DNA of 64,000 bases from Sphingobacteriia bacterium 24-36-13 (GTDB lineage Bacteria > Bacteroidota > Bacteroidia > Chitinophagales > Chitinophagaceae). The translations under genes were made by a program, and so were the position numbers. Under the pieces are notes generated by a model. That model was not told the DNA's origin, did not search any database, and saw only the letters and a list, made by a program, of their open reading frames with translations. Positions 26,838 through 36,847 of the stretch are shown in pieces. The stretch's first letter is position 1, and every line of letters begins with the position of its first letter. The stretch is from contig NCHN01000008.1 in assembly GCA_002281875.1 (NCBI GenBank), positions 31,385-95,384 on the forward strand, in the 5' to 3' direction.

Positions 26838-28010
26838 TTATTTATAATCCATCTCAGGATGCCTTTCAAAAGGATATTTTTCGTTGAATATATAACGGAA
26901 AGTAACCATTCTTCTACTCTGCGTTCCCCCAAGGCTTTTGTAAATATTCACCATTTTAGGGTTCCAATCACCCGCCCATCCCATTTCATATTGTTCATAC
27001 CAACCTTTGCCTTGTAGATGTAACCCTGCTGCATAGATTAAGTAACTGTCTACCCCCAATGCTTGGTATTTTGGCACAACCCCAAAAGCCAATCCGGTTA
27101 ATCGTTTATTGGTGCCCCTCCATTTCATCCATAATAATTGCAATTTTTGGAAGAGTCCAAACTGTCCATTGAAATGTTTGAAATATTGATTTAAATCGGG
27201 AATATTAATGAACATGGCAATGGGCTCCTCTTTATAATAAGCAAACCAAACCACTCGCTCATCCATGATGGGCTTCATTTTATTAAACAGCTTCATTACC
27301 TGTTCCTTTGTAATTTCTTTAGCCTCTCCATGTTGTGCCCATGCTGCATTATAAACAGTTGCAAAATCACCTGCATATTTATTTAGTTCACTCAACTTTA
27401 CGTGCTTGGCTGAATAATCTGGCTTAGCATTAAACTTAGCATACCGTTCTGGAAATTTTTCAGGCAATGGATCGTCTACATTCATGTAATAGTAATACTG
27501 ATTGTAGTAATTCTTAAAACCATATCCTTCAAACAAGGCTTCATAGTAAGCGGGATTAAATGACATCCCATACATGGGTTCTTTGTTAAAGCCCTCCACC
27601 ATTAAGCCCCACCATTTATCACGATCACCAAAATTGATTGGACCATCCATGGCTTCCATACCCATTGAGCTTAACCACTCTTTGGCTGTATCAAATAATA
27701 AATTGGCTGTAGCTTGATCATTGATGCTATCAAAAAATCCAACTCCACCTGTTTTAAAATCAGTTCCTTTATTAAGGTATTTGTCATTGGTAAAGGCTGC
27801 AATTCTACCAACCAGATCTCCATTATCTGTATAGGCAACCCAACGCTTAGCTTGCCCCCATTTAAAATTTTTATTTTTTGCAGGATCAAACACTTCATTC
27901 ACTTCATTGTCTAAAGCACGGATATAGCAGGGGTTTTCCGCATTCATGATTGCATTTACTGCCAAAAAATCTTTGCCTAGTTCTACATCTTTTACTTCTA
28001 CTATTTGCAT
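26838..28010 (-). CDS. GNAT-like acyltransferase family protein, conserved in Bacteroidota
   Basis: The ATG at 28010 (MQIVEVKD) gives 390 residues; the longer frame would run into the upstream gene. The C-terminal half resembles a GNAT fold (LAFGVVPKYQALGVDSYLIY, EMGWAGDWNPKMVNIYKSLG), and the middle contains the conserved MDGPINFGDRDKWWG. Family members in this phylum are annotated as N-acetyltransferases without a known substrate. It starts 11 bases after the end of the L,D-transpeptidase frame and is probably co-transcribed with it. Confidence 0.7.
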   Translation of the reverse strand: MQIVEVKDVELGKDFLAVNAIMNAENPCYIRALDNEVNEVFDPAKNKNFKWGQAKRWVAYTDNGDLVGRIAAFTNDKYLNKGTDFKTGGVGFFDSINDQATANLLFDTAKEWLSSMGMEAMDGPINFGDRDKWWGLMVEGFNKEPMYGMSFNPAYYEALFEGYGFKNYYNQYYYYMNVDDPLPEKFPERYAKFNAKPDYSAKHVKLSELNKYAGDFATVYNAAWAQHGEAKEITKEQVMKLFNKMKPIMDERVVWFAYYKEEPIAMFINIPDLNQYFKHFNGQFGLFQKLQLLWMKWRGTNKRLTGLAFGVVPKYQALGVDSYLIYAAGLHLQGKGWYEQYEMGWAGDWNPKMVNIYKSLGGTQSRRMVTFRYIFNEKYPFERHPEMDYK

Positions 28011-28020
28011 ATCCTTTGCT

Positions 28021-29619
28021 TTACTTTTGAAATAATTTTTCAGCCATTTTTTGATCGTGCTTGTAAATATCTCTTCTAAAATGCAACTCACCCGATTGAT
28101 CTACCCATGCAGTAAAATACACCAGAAAGACCGGAATTTTCTTTTTCAAAGTGACCCATTTTTCTTTTTCCAAATACATTAAACTATCAATGGATTTACT
28201 GGTATAATTAGGTTGATCACGCAATAAAAATTCAGCAAATTTTTTAGGTTCCGCAATTCTTATGCAACCGTGGCTTAATCCTCTATTGGTTTGTGTAAAT
28301 AAATTTCGATTGGGAGTATCGTGTAAATAAATGCTGAAATTATTGGGGAATAAAAACTTAACCCTACCCAATGCATTATTGGCACCTGGCTTTTGACGTA
28401 TTTGTGGAAGCCCTGCAATGTATTGGGTTATTTCCATATTATGCTTAGCAATATAACCCGGGTTTCTTCTGATAGCAGGTAAAATTTCGTTACGAACAAT
28501 ACTCTCTGGAACATTCCAGTAAGGACTAAATACTACATATTGTAAGTTGCCATTAAAAATAACAGTGTTATTGGCAGATGAACCCACAATTACATTCATT
28601 TGTAGTGCAATTTTGCCTTGTTCAAAAACACGCAATTTGAATTCTGGGATATTCACTAAAACAAACGTGCTGTCTTGTTGCGGCGGCATCCACCTAGCCC
28701 TCTCCATATTAATGAGTAACTGCTCTACTCTCTTTTTAAGTGGGATATTTAAATCGGCAATTACTTTATTCCCAATAACTCCATCTACATCAATTCCATG
28801 TCGTTCCTGAAATTTTTTAACAGCCAATACCATGGTGGTATCATATATATTATTGTTGGTGAGAGGGTCTGTTTGCAAAAAAGTTAATCGCTTTTTGATG
28901 CGTCCAATTAGTTCACTAGTATCACCACTTCTCAATGATTTTTTTAAATTAGGCAAAGAATCGAGGACTTCTTTTTTTTGCATATCCAATAAACGATACA
29001 ACCATTGCTCCATTCTAGGATATTGCAAACTCACCGGTGCATAATTAATGGGTGTGCTCGATTTCTTTTCTATTACAGAATCAAGTAGTGCATGAAGATT
29101 CACTTTTTTTCGAGGAATATACCATCCTAAATCTGCTAAATTAATGTCGGCTCCCTTGTATACTTTGGCTGCATATTTAAAAAATTGTGCAGTAAAAAGT
29201 AGTTCTGTATTTAGAACGTCTTTATTTTCTCTAATGGCATTTGCAGGCTTGTTTGCATAAACCTGATACAGCTGTTGAAACTGTTTATTAAATAAACTGC
29301 TATCCAACAAACGCGTAATATGATCGTTTTGCAAATTATAAAAATGGTGTGCCTGCTCAGATAGTCCAGTAGAATCGAACCAAGCATATTCAAAGTTTCG
29401 ATCGGTATAAAAATCAACCAACTGTTGCTCAAATTCTTTCACCCAACTATTCGTAGAAATAAATTGGACCAAAGAAATGCTATCTAAAAAAAGTGGATTA
29501 TAGGAAGTAGCTAGAGTAATGGTACTATCTCTTGTAATTTTTTTCTTTGCTGAACCCGAATTACAAGAAAAAGAAAGAAATACCAGAATACCCAAATAAC
29601 ATACCAACTGATTACGCAT
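28021..29619 (-). CDS. YcbB-type murein L,D-transpeptidase, lipoprotein
   Basis: The ATG at 29619 gives 532 residues. The N-terminus has a lipoprotein signal with lipobox LSFSC, so it is anchored in the outer or inner membrane facing the periplasm. A peptidoglycan-binding domain (KRLTFLQTDP to VKKFQERHGIDVDGVIG) precedes the YkuD catalytic domain with SHGCIRI (C452 as nucleophile). The enzyme forms 3-3 cross-links in peptidoglycan or attaches proteins to it. Order and length fit the large YcbB/LdtD class. Confidence 0.9.
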   Translation of the reverse strand: MRNQLVCYLGILVFLSFSCNSGSAKKKITRDSTITLATSYNPLFLDSISLVQFISTNSWVKEFEQQLVDFYTDRNFEYAWFDSTGLSEQAHHFYNLQNDHITRLLDSSLFNKQFQQLYQVYANKPANAIRENKDVLNTELLFTAQFFKYAAKVYKGADINLADLGWYIPRKKVNLHALLDSVIEKKSSTPINYAPVSLQYPRMEQWLYRLLDMQKKEVLDSLPNLKKSLRSGDTSELIGRIKKRLTFLQTDPLTNNNIYDTTMVLAVKKFQERHGIDVDGVIGNKVIADLNIPLKKRVEQLLINMERARWMPPQQDSTFVLVNIPEFKLRVFEQGKIALQMNVIVGSSANNTVIFNGNLQYVVFSPYWNVPESIVRNEILPAIRRNPGYIAKHNMEITQYIAGLPQIRQKPGANNALGRVKFLFPNNFSIYLHDTPNRNLFTQTNRGLSHGCIRIAEPKKFAEFLLRDQPNYTSKSIDSLMYLEKEKWVTLKKKIPVFLVYFTAWVDQSGELHFRRDIYKHDQKMAEKLFQK

Positions 29620-29646
29620 GCTGCTAAGGTACAAATTGTAAGAGGA

Positions 29647-30348
29647 TTATCTATGTTGTAAAAGCACAGCAGCTGCAATTCCAGCAGTTTCAGTTCTGAG
29701 TCGAGTATTTCCTAAACCAATCATGGTAGCCCCAACTTTAGCGGCCATTTCAATTTCGCTTGGGGTAAAATCTCCCTCTGGACCAATGAGTAACAAAGTA
29801 TTTACAGACTGGTCAATCGATTGAATGGCTTTTTTCTCGCCAGGCTCACAATGTGCTAAAAGTAGTTGGCCATTCAGCGGTTGTTGAATCAGCTGTTTAA
29901 ACTGTATAGGGTCGTGTAATACAGGCTTATACGTTTGTTGACTTTGCAACATAGCAGATACCAAAATTTGTTCCCAACGTTCTTTTTTAAAATGAGTCCT
30001 CTCCGTTCTATCGGCAATTAAGGGATAGAAAGCACTTATGCCAATTTCAGTGGCTTTCTCTAGAAACCACTCCATTCGAGCTGCATTTTTTACAAAAGAA
30101 ATAGCAATACTGTTTTGAGGATTGGGTGAAGGCATTTGTTCAAAAGCGGACAATTGAACTACTGTCTTTTTTTTATCAGCAGCAACTATTTCACCTAAAC
30201 ATTTTAAACCAAGACCATTGGTTAATGCAATGGTAGTTCCTGTTTTCATTCTCAAAACAATACTACAGTGCTTACTAGACTCCTCAGAAAGCGTGAACAA
30301 ACCTGGGTTTGGTGGCAATAGTGCTTCGTAAAAAAAAGGAATAGACAT
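29647..30348 (-). CDS. rsmE: 16S rRNA (uracil-1498 N3)-methyltransferase
   Basis: RsmE is a SPOUT methyltransferase that modifies U1498 of 16S rRNA. The ATG at 30348 (MSIPFFYEAL) gives 233 residues. Family motifs are KNAARMEWFLEKATEIGI, HCEPGEKKA, LLIGPEGDFTPSEI and LRTETAGIAA at the C-terminus, which forms the SAM-binding knot. A start upstream would overlap dnaB by 17 bases and is less likely. It lies directly downstream of dnaB. Confidence 0.95.
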   Translation of the reverse strand: MSIPFFYEALLPPNPGLFTLSEESSKHCSIVLRMKTGTTIALTNGLGLKCLGEIVAADKKKTVVQLSAFEQMPSPNPQNSIAISFVKNAARMEWFLEKATEIGISAFYPLIADRTERTHFKKERWEQILVSAMLQSQQTYKPVLHDPIQFKQLIQQPLNGQLLLAHCEPGEKKAIQSIDQSVNTLLLIGPEGDFTPSEIEMAAKVGATMIGLGNTRLRTETAGIAAAVLLQHR

Positions 30349-30358
30349 AAGGATTTTA

Positions 30359-31915
30359 CTAGAAAGGTTGATCATTATCTATGCCTTCATCAAAATCAGC
30401 GGAGTTATTCATCTTACTTCCTTTTTGAATAAAGAATGCTGTTTCTCCATTTCCCTGAGAGGCAGCAGTTGGGCCAACTGATTTCCAATTACTAGGACCA
30501 GATTCTGCTTCCATATCTTCAAATTTCTGAATCTCTAATTTCGCACGAAGTTTAATGGTTTCCAAAGAACCATTTCTATGCTTGGCAATTCGAATATGGG
30601 TTTCACCGCTTATGCTTTCGCCCATTTCATTGTTGTTTACTTCATAGTATTCAGGACGATAAATAAACATTACCATATCCGCATCCTGTTCAATGGCTCC
30701 CGATTCACGAAGGTCACTCAACTGAGGCATTTTACTTTCCTTTCTGGTTTCGACAGCACGGCTTAACTGGCTCAGTGCAATTATGGGCACTTTCAATTCT
30801 TTGGCCAACGATTTTAAGTTACGAGAGATATTACTGATTTCTTGCTCACGATTGCCTCCTCTATCGTTACTTCCACTCATCAATTGCAAATAGTCAATAA
30901 TGATAATACCCACATTGTGCTTGTTCACCATTCTACGGGCTTTTGCACGAAACTCAAAGATATTTAAGGCAGCCGTATCATCAATATACAAAGGTGCATT
31001 CTCTAATTTCTTAATCCCTTTACTATGCAATTGCTGGTACTCATAGTCTTCCAATTTACCACGACTAATTTTTTCCATTTTGATTTCACTTTCCGCACTT
31101 AAAATACGCTGCACCAATTGCGCAGCACTCATTTCAAGGGAGAAGAAACCAACTCCTACAGGTTTAGTTGGATGCAAAGCAGCATTACGAGCGAGGTTCA
31201 GGGCAAAAGCTGTTTTACCTACTGATGGACGCGCAGCCAAAATAATTAAATCGGTAGGCTGCCAACCATAAGTTACTCGATCTAATGAAGCAAAGCCACT
31301 AGGTACCCCAGAAATCTCATCTGTTTTAGTTCTTAGTTCATCAATACGAGTGATGGCCTCAATTAAAACACCTCCTATATCTTCAAAGTTTTTCTTTAAA
31401 TAATTATTGGTGATATTGAACATTTTGGTTTCTGATTCATCTAATAAATCAAAAACATCTGTACCTTCTTCATAAGCATCTCCAATAATTTCACCACTAA
31501 TTTTAATCAATTCACGTTGAATAAATTTTTGCAGTACAATACGAGCATGTGCATCAATATTCGCAGTAGAAACTACTGAGTTGGTGAGCTTGGTAACAAA
31601 ATAAGGCCCCCCAATCAAATCTAATTTTTCCTGCATTTTCAATTCTTCCACCACCGTCAAAATATCTATTGGTATAGATTTTTGTTGCAGGCTTTGCATA
31701 GCCAAGAAAATATATTGGTGTGCGTCTACATAAAAACACTCAGGCTTAATAATTTCCGATACCGTATCAAAAGCACTTTTCTCTAACATCAATGCACCCA
31801 AAATAGCTTCCTCTAATTCCTTTGCTTGAGGAGGTACTTTACCATACACCATAGTGCTTAGATCTATCGCTGGTTTTCTTCTTTTTCTGTCTTTATTTAA
31901 ACTAGTAATCTCCAT
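30359..31915 (-). CDS. dnaB: Replicative DNA helicase
   Basis: DnaB unwinds DNA at the replication fork. The ATG at 31915 (MEITSLNKDR) gives 518 residues; a TTG two codons earlier is also open. The N-terminal domain begins PPQAKELEEAILGALML. The RecA-like motor has Walker A ARPSVGKT (228-235), the H1a/H2 segment VGFFSLEM, Walker B IIIIDYLQLM and the arginine-finger region LSDLRESGAIEQDADMVMF. Length and motifs are complete and no intein is present. It heads a minus-strand run with rsmE. Confidence 0.97.
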   Translation of the reverse strand: MEITSLNKDRKRRKPAIDLSTMVYGKVPPQAKELEEAILGALMLEKSAFDTVSEIIKPECFYVDAHQYIFLAMQSLQQKSIPIDILTVVEELKMQEKLDLIGGPYFVTKLTNSVVSTANIDAHARIVLQKFIQRELIKISGEIIGDAYEEGTDVFDLLDESETKMFNITNNYLKKNFEDIGGVLIEAITRIDELRTKTDEISGVPSGFASLDRVTYGWQPTDLIILAARPSVGKTAFALNLARNAALHPTKPVGVGFFSLEMSAAQLVQRILSAESEIKMEKISRGKLEDYEYQQLHSKGIKKLENAPLYIDDTAALNIFEFRAKARRMVNKHNVGIIIIDYLQLMSGSNDRGGNREQEISNISRNLKSLAKELKVPIIALSQLSRAVETRKESKMPQLSDLRESGAIEQDADMVMFIYRPEYYEVNNNEMGESISGETHIRIAKHRNGSLETIKLRAKLEIQKFEDMEAESGPSNWKSVGPTAASQGNGETAFFIQKGSKMNNSADFDEGIDNDQPF

Positions 31916-32297
31916 GCTCAATTTTGCTTATTCTTTTAAAAAACTCCAGATGATTCCTCCAAACCAGTGTTACCGAATTGTTAACAGCTGGGTAAGGGGG
32001 AGCGAATATAATGGTATGGAATTGGTACTGGAAATTTTTTTGGGCTCTATTTATTCCACAGCTAATTCCCTGCTTATCCACAGCAATTACCCGTCTATTC
32101 ACACAAAGTACTAAGCTTATCCCCCATTTTCAAAAGTTTTCCTCTATTATTTGGAGAAATTAACATTCCCTGGTTAACAAAGAAAATTCAGAAAAATAGG
32201 GCTGATCTCATTGGAATGAACTAAGTATAAAAGGAGTTGGCCAAAACTTAGCCTAACTTTATTAGGGTCATCAAAATCCTACCTAAATATCCATCCT
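31916..32297. other. Intergenic region between dnaB and 32298 with DnaA-box-like sites
   Basis: No gene is seen in these 382 bases. A perfect DnaA box TTATCCACA lies at 32074-32082. CTATTCACA (32095-32103) is one base off, and TTATTCCACA (32051-32060) carries one extra base. An AT-rich stretch follows (about 32125-32215). Gene direction is minus on the left (dnaX to dnaB) and mostly plus on the right. This fits either a replication origin or a DnaA-controlled divergent promoter region. Confidence 0.4.
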
Positions 32298-32642
32298 ATG
32301 AAAGAAGCATTCAATTACGATACAGTGAGTGAAGCCCTAAATGACTTGGCAAAGCGCGGCTTCACGCACGACTTCAATATTCACGAAGAAGCCGATTGTT
32401 TAATCTGCACCAATACCATGACCCAATTATCTCCTGAAGAGTTTGAAATAGTAGAAACCTATCGATTTGAAGGAGATACTGACCCTGCGGACGAAATGAT
32501 TGTATTTGCTATTTCTTCCATTAAGCACAACTTAAAAGGAACATTATTAAATGCATATGGCATATATGCGGATGGGGCTACTTCTAAAATTGTAGAGAAG
32601 CTTGCCAAACACACCAATAAAAAAGATTCATTTTGGAACTAA
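32298..32642 (+). CDS. Small conserved Bacteroidota protein of unknown function
   Basis: The 114-residue acidic protein is of a type I have seen only in Bacteroidota, sometimes mislabelled as phosphoribosylpyrophosphate synthetase. Recognisable parts are VSEALNDLAKRGFTHDFNI, a Cys pair around ADCLICTN, and YRFEGDTDPADEMIVFAIS. No catalytic motif is evident. Its stop overlaps the TTG start of the NADH dehydrogenase gene by ten bases, suggesting coupled translation. Confidence 0.75.
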   Translation: MKEAFNYDTVSEALNDLAKRGFTHDFNIHEEADCLICTNTMTQLSPEEFEIVETYRFEGDTDPADEMIVFAISSIKHNLKGTLLNAYGIYADGATSKIVEKLAKHTNKKDSFWN

Positions 32643-33889
32643 CTACAAAAAAGAAAATCATTGTAGTAGGGGGTGGTTTTGCAGGAGTGCAGCTCATTAA
32701 AAATTTAGATGAAAAATTATTTGATATTTTATTAATTGATAAAATTAATCACCATCAATTTCAACCTCTATTTTATCAGGTAGCAGCATCTCAGTTAGAA
32801 CCAGCAAGCATTTCCTTTCCGTTAAGAAATATTTTTAAGTACAAGAAAAACCTACAAATCCGTTTAGCTGAACTACTTTCAATAAATAGTTCAGCTAATA
32901 CAATTGAAACTTCAATTGGGGAATTCCATTATGATTTTTTAGTACTTGCAGTTGGCTGCACCACCAACTTTTTCGGGAACGAAACAATAAGGCAACACAG
33001 TTTTACTTTGAAAACAACAAATGATGCAATAGAAATTCGAAATCATATCCTTCAAACCTTCGAAGACATTATTTCTGCAGAAGAAAAAGACAAAGCTGCT
33101 TTATTAAATTTAACCATTGTAGGTGCAGGACCCACAGGCGTTGAATTAGCTGGGGCATTTGCAGAAATTAAAAAAGATATTTTACCCAAAGATTACCCCG
33201 GAATCAACTTTGCACAATTCAATATCAACTTAATAGAAGGCAGTAAGCATACTTTAAATAGCATGAGCCCATTGGCAAAAGCGGCTTCAGCAAAATACTT
33301 AGAACAGTTGGGGGTAAATATTATCACCGAAACATTTGTCAAAAATTATGACGGTTATACACTTGAACTAAGTAATGGTAACACCCTACAATCAAAAACA
33401 GTAATTTGGGCAGCAGGAGTGATTGGTAACAAAATAATTGGACTGACCTCAAGAGCCATGAAACCAGGCAATAGAATAGCGGTTAACAGAACCAATTTAG
33501 TTGATGGCAGTCAAAATATTTATGCAATTGGAGATATTGCTTTAATGGAAACACCCAAGTACCCAAAAGGTCATCCACAATTAGCCAATGTAGCAATCAA
33601 TCAAGCCAAGAACTTGGCAAAAAATCTGAAGCGCCAAGCGAATAATACTCCTCAAAAAGAATTTGAGTATACAGACCTCGGATCTATGGCCACCATTGGT
33701 CGGAACAAAGCAGTAGTAGATTTACCCTTTTACCATTTCAAAGGATATTTTGCTTGGTTAGTTTGGATGTTCTTACACTTGATGCTCATTTTAAGCGTAA
33801 GAAACAAACTCATCATTTTTATTAATTGGGTTTGGGCTTATTTTACGAAAGACACATCCCTTAGGTTGATTTTAAATCAAAAAAAATAA
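32633..33889 (+). CDS. ndh: Type II NADH dehydrogenase (NAD(P)/FAD-dependent oxidoreductase)
   Basis: NDH-2 passes electrons from NADH to menaquinone without pumping protons. The 418-residue protein has an FAD Rossmann motif VVGGGFAG near residue 11, a second nucleotide motif IVGAGPTGVELAG near 161, and YAIGDIA. A C-terminal hydrophobic segment (FAWLVWMFLHLMLIL) fits membrane attachment. The start is a TTG at 32633; there is no ATG before the FAD motif, and the frame overlaps the previous gene by ten bases. Confidence 0.9.
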   Translation: MELTTKKKIIVVGGGFAGVQLIKNLDEKLFDILLIDKINHHQFQPLFYQVAASQLEPASISFPLRNIFKYKKNLQIRLAELLSINSSANTIETSIGEFHYDFLVLAVGCTTNFFGNETIRQHSFTLKTTNDAIEIRNHILQTFEDIISAEEKDKAALLNLTIVGAGPTGVELAGAFAEIKKDILPKDYPGINFAQFNINLIEGSKHTLNSMSPLAKAASAKYLEQLGVNIITETFVKNYDGYTLELSNGNTLQSKTVIWAAGVIGNKIIGLTSRAMKPGNRIAVNRTNLVDGSQNIYAIGDIALMETPKYPKGHPQLANVAINQAKNLAKNLKRQANNTPQKEFEYTDLGSMATIGRNKAVVDLPFYHFKGYFAWLVWMFLHLMLILSVRNKLIIFINWVWAYFTKDTSLRLILNQKK

Positions 33890-33902
33890 CGGAGTAAGCT
33901 AC

Positions 33903-34313
33903 TTATTCTTTTCTCTTTTGGTGAATGGTAAACTGCGGAGTTAGTGGGTCTACATTAATTAATTGAAGCGATTTAACCATATGCAAAGTGCCATTTTTAT
34001 ACTTTAAAAAATGAGGTGTTTTTAAGTGCAATTCATATGCAGCTTTACTGGCATATACTTCTAAAATGGTAAAATGAGTGGGGCGCGAAACTTCAGACAT
34101 TGGATAAATGGTGAGCACCCCGGGTTCTTTTTTCAGGGCTTGCTCCACTCCTTCTTTTAAAAAAGATTTATATTCAGATAAATAAGCAGAGTCAACTTCC
34201 AATACTGCTAGTCTAGTGATGGTTTCTTTAGATTGAGCATTTGCTTGTTGAAAAGCTAGTAATATAATGAGCACTAGGAGGATTGTTTTAAAAAAGGCGT
34301 TTACCTGCTTCAT
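33903..34313 (-). CDS. Secreted ABM-domain (antibiotic biosynthesis monooxygenase-like) protein
   Basis: The ATG at 34313 gives 136 residues with a signal peptide ending QQANAQ. The rest is one dimeric alpha/beta barrel of the ABM family: RLAVLEVDSAYLSEYKSFLK, PGVLTIYP, HFTILEVYASKAAYELHLKT and PHFLKYK. Such domains act as quinol monooxygenases or as general small-molecule binders. Export out of the cytoplasm is less usual for the family. It is convergent with ndh. Confidence 0.8.
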   Translation of the reverse strand: MKQVNAFFKTILLVLIILLAFQQANAQSKETITRLAVLEVDSAYLSEYKSFLKEGVEQALKKEPGVLTIYPMSEVSRPTHFTILEVYASKAAYELHLKTPHFLKYKNGTLHMVKSLQLINVDPLTPQFTIHQKRKE

Positions 34314-34416
34314 TTTGAAATGATTGATGATTTTGCAAAAATCGTACATAAAGCCCAATCTCGCTCACTTACGCCGAATACCTTAAATTCGCATTTTTAA
34401 CCATCGTCGCTTTACT

Positions 34417-36831
34417 ATGACTATCAGTTACAATTGGCTTTGTGAATATTTACCAGATGCAATAGAACCTGCTCAATTGTCTAAAATCCTTACGTCTATT
34501 GGTTTAGAAGTAGAGAGTTTGGAGCAATATGAGAAAATTAAGGGCGGATTAGCGGGCGTGGTAATTGGAGAGGTATTGACTTGTGAGCAACACCCCAATG
34601 CAGATAAATTAAAATTGACCACCATCCATATTGGTAAAGAAGCACCATTGAAAGTAGTTTGTGGCGCAGCCAATGTAGCAGCATTACAAAAAGTAGCGGT
34701 GGCAACGGTGGGAGCAACCATCTATCCAATGACTGGAGAACCCATGACTATGAAAGCCGCTAAAATCAGGGGCGAAGAAAGCCAGGGAATGATTTGCGCA
34801 GAAGACGAATTGGGATTGGGTTACAGCCACGATGGCATCATGGTATTGCCGAATCATTTAACGCCAGGAACACCAGCAGCTGAATACTTTAAACCTTATT
34901 CGGATTATATTTTTGAAATTGGGCTTACGCCTAATCGAATGGATGCTATGAGTCATTTAGGTGTTGCGCGTGATGTTGCTGCTTACTTAACGCACCATCA
35001 AAAAGAAACCCGCGTTAAGCAACCATATGCCAATGGATTCAAAGCCGATAATAATGATGCACCCATAAAAGTAACCGTTGAAAATACCAATGATTGCCCA
35101 AGGTATGCAGGGGTAACTATTTCAGGTGTTACCGTTGCACCTTCCCCTGAATGGCTGGTGAATAAGTTGACTGCTATTGGGGTAAGAAGCATTAATAATA
35201 TTGTAGACGTTACCAATTATATTTTACACGAAACAGGCCAACCCTTACACGCTTTCGATTTGAAAGCCGTTACAGGCAATGAAATCATTGTAAAGAATGT
35301 GGCCACCGGAACAAAGTTTACTACCCTTGACGATAAAGAAAGAAGTTTACATGCAGAAGATTTGATGATTTGCAATGCCCACGAAAGTATGTGTATTGCA
35401 GGTGTATTTGGCGGAAGCAAGAGTGGTGTAAACAATGAAACTAAGGCCATCTTTTTAGAGAGTGCATGTTTTCATTCAACTACCATTCGCAAAACATCTA
35501 TGCGCCATGGTTTAAGAACCGATGCTGCTACTCGTTTTGAAAAAGGAATTGATATTTCAAATACAGCAAATGTGCTCAAGCGTGCTGCATTGCTAATAAA
35601 AGAAGTAGCAGGCGGAACCATTTCTTGTGACCTTATAGATGTTTACCCTAACCCTAAACCAAAAACAACGGTAACCATTAAGAATCACTATCTCAAAAAA
35701 TTAAGTGGCAAGAATTATCATGCCGATAAAGTGAAGCGAATTTTAACTTCATTGGGTTTTGAAATAGCCAAAGAGGGATTAGACGAGCTAATGGTAGAAG
35801 TACCCTACAGCAAGCCAGACATCAGCATTCCAGCCGATTTAGTAGAAGAAATTTTACGCATAGATGGTTTAGACAATGTAGACATTCCGACCATGATCAG
35901 CATCAGCCCTTCAGTAGAAAAACTGGGCATCAAAGAAAACTTAAAAGAAAAAATTGCCCATTTCTTAGTAGGTAAAGGGTACACAGAAATATTAACCAAT
36001 TCAATTACGAATAGTAAATATTTTGACGAAGCTCATTCGGGCAATGTGGTTAAAATGATGAATAATTTGAGCGCAGAATTAGATGTGATGCGCCCATCTA
36101 TGTTAGAGAGTGGATTAGAAACTATTGCTTACAATGTGAATAGAAGAAATACCAATTTGCAGTTATTTGAATTTGGTAAAACTTATTTAGTAGACGGCGA
36201 AGGCTTTAAAGAAGAAGAACATTTTTGCATTTTCGCAACAGGTAATAGTGCGGAACAAGGTTGGAGAAACAAAACAACTCCTATAGATTTTTATAGCATG
36301 AAAGGATTGGCTACTGCTGTATTACAGTGGTGTGGCCTACAACATATTAGCATGGAAGAATTGGCTGAAACGGATGATACCGTTGCTATTTACGCTAATA
36401 AACAATTGTTGGGAACCTTACAAATGGTAGGCAAAAACAAATTGAATCAATTTGATTTAAAGCAGCCCGTTTATATGCTTGATCTTCCTTTCGCCAATTT
36501 GGTAAAAGCGGTACAGAAAATAAAAGTAGTGTACAAGGAAGTGAATAAGTTTCCAGCTGTACAAAGAGACTTAGCATTGGTGGTAAACAAACAAACCCGT
36601 TACGAGCAAATTGAAAAAGCAGTGCAAGGGCTTAAAATAAATAAGCTACAACAGATGAATTTGTTTGATGTGTTCGAAAGCGATAAACTCGGTGCCGATA
36701 AAAAATCAATGGCAGTTAACTTCACTTTTTCCGACGATACAAAAACACTCACTGATAACGAGATTGATGCAATGATGAATAAATTGATCAAGTGTTTTGA
36801 AAAGGAAATAAATGCTGAAATCAGAAAATAA
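34417..36831 (+). CDS. pheT: Phenylalanine--tRNA ligase beta subunit
   Basis: PheT forms the alpha2-beta2 enzyme that charges tRNA-Phe. The 804 residues show an EMAP-like tRNA-binding domain (about 40-150, HPNADKLKLTTI), the B3/B4 editing domain, B5 (about 400-480), the catalytic-like core with EIGLTPNRMDAMSHLGVARD upstream, and the C-terminal anticodon-binding FDX-ACB domain (VNKFPAVQRDLALVV). Length is normal. pheS is not in this window. Confidence 0.97.
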   Translation: MTISYNWLCEYLPDAIEPAQLSKILTSIGLEVESLEQYEKIKGGLAGVVIGEVLTCEQHPNADKLKLTTIHIGKEAPLKVVCGAANVAALQKVAVATVGATIYPMTGEPMTMKAAKIRGEESQGMICAEDELGLGYSHDGIMVLPNHLTPGTPAAEYFKPYSDYIFEIGLTPNRMDAMSHLGVARDVAAYLTHHQKETRVKQPYANGFKADNNDAPIKVTVENTNDCPRYAGVTISGVTVAPSPEWLVNKLTAIGVRSINNIVDVTNYILHETGQPLHAFDLKAVTGNEIIVKNVATGTKFTTLDDKERSLHAEDLMICNAHESMCIAGVFGGSKSGVNNETKAIFLESACFHSTTIRKTSMRHGLRTDAATRFEKGIDISNTANVLKRAALLIKEVAGGTISCDLIDVYPNPKPKTTVTIKNHYLKKLSGKNYHADKVKRILTSLGFEIAKEGLDELMVEVPYSKPDISIPADLVEEILRIDGLDNVDIPTMISISPSVEKLGIKENLKEKIAHFLVGKGYTEILTNSITNSKYFDEAHSGNVVKMMNNLSAELDVMRPSMLESGLETIAYNVNRRNTNLQLFEFGKTYLVDGEGFKEEEHFCIFATGNSAEQGWRNKTTPIDFYSMKGLATAVLQWCGLQHISMEELAETDDTVAIYANKQLLGTLQMVGKNKLNQFDLKQPVYMLDLPFANLVKAVQKIKVVYKEVNKFPAVQRDLALVVNKQTRYEQIEKAVQGLKINKLQQMNLFDVFESDKLGADKKSMAVNFTFSDDTKTLTDNEIDAMMNKLIKCFEKEINAEIRK

Positions 36832-36847
36832 CGCCTAATTTTCTACT

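Noticed and set aside
32245-32275. Second DtxR-like site (CCTAA-CTTTA-TTAGG) before the gene at 32298
   Set aside because: The arms are only 5 bp and differ in spacing from the 22787 operator; chance is likely in AT-rich DNA.
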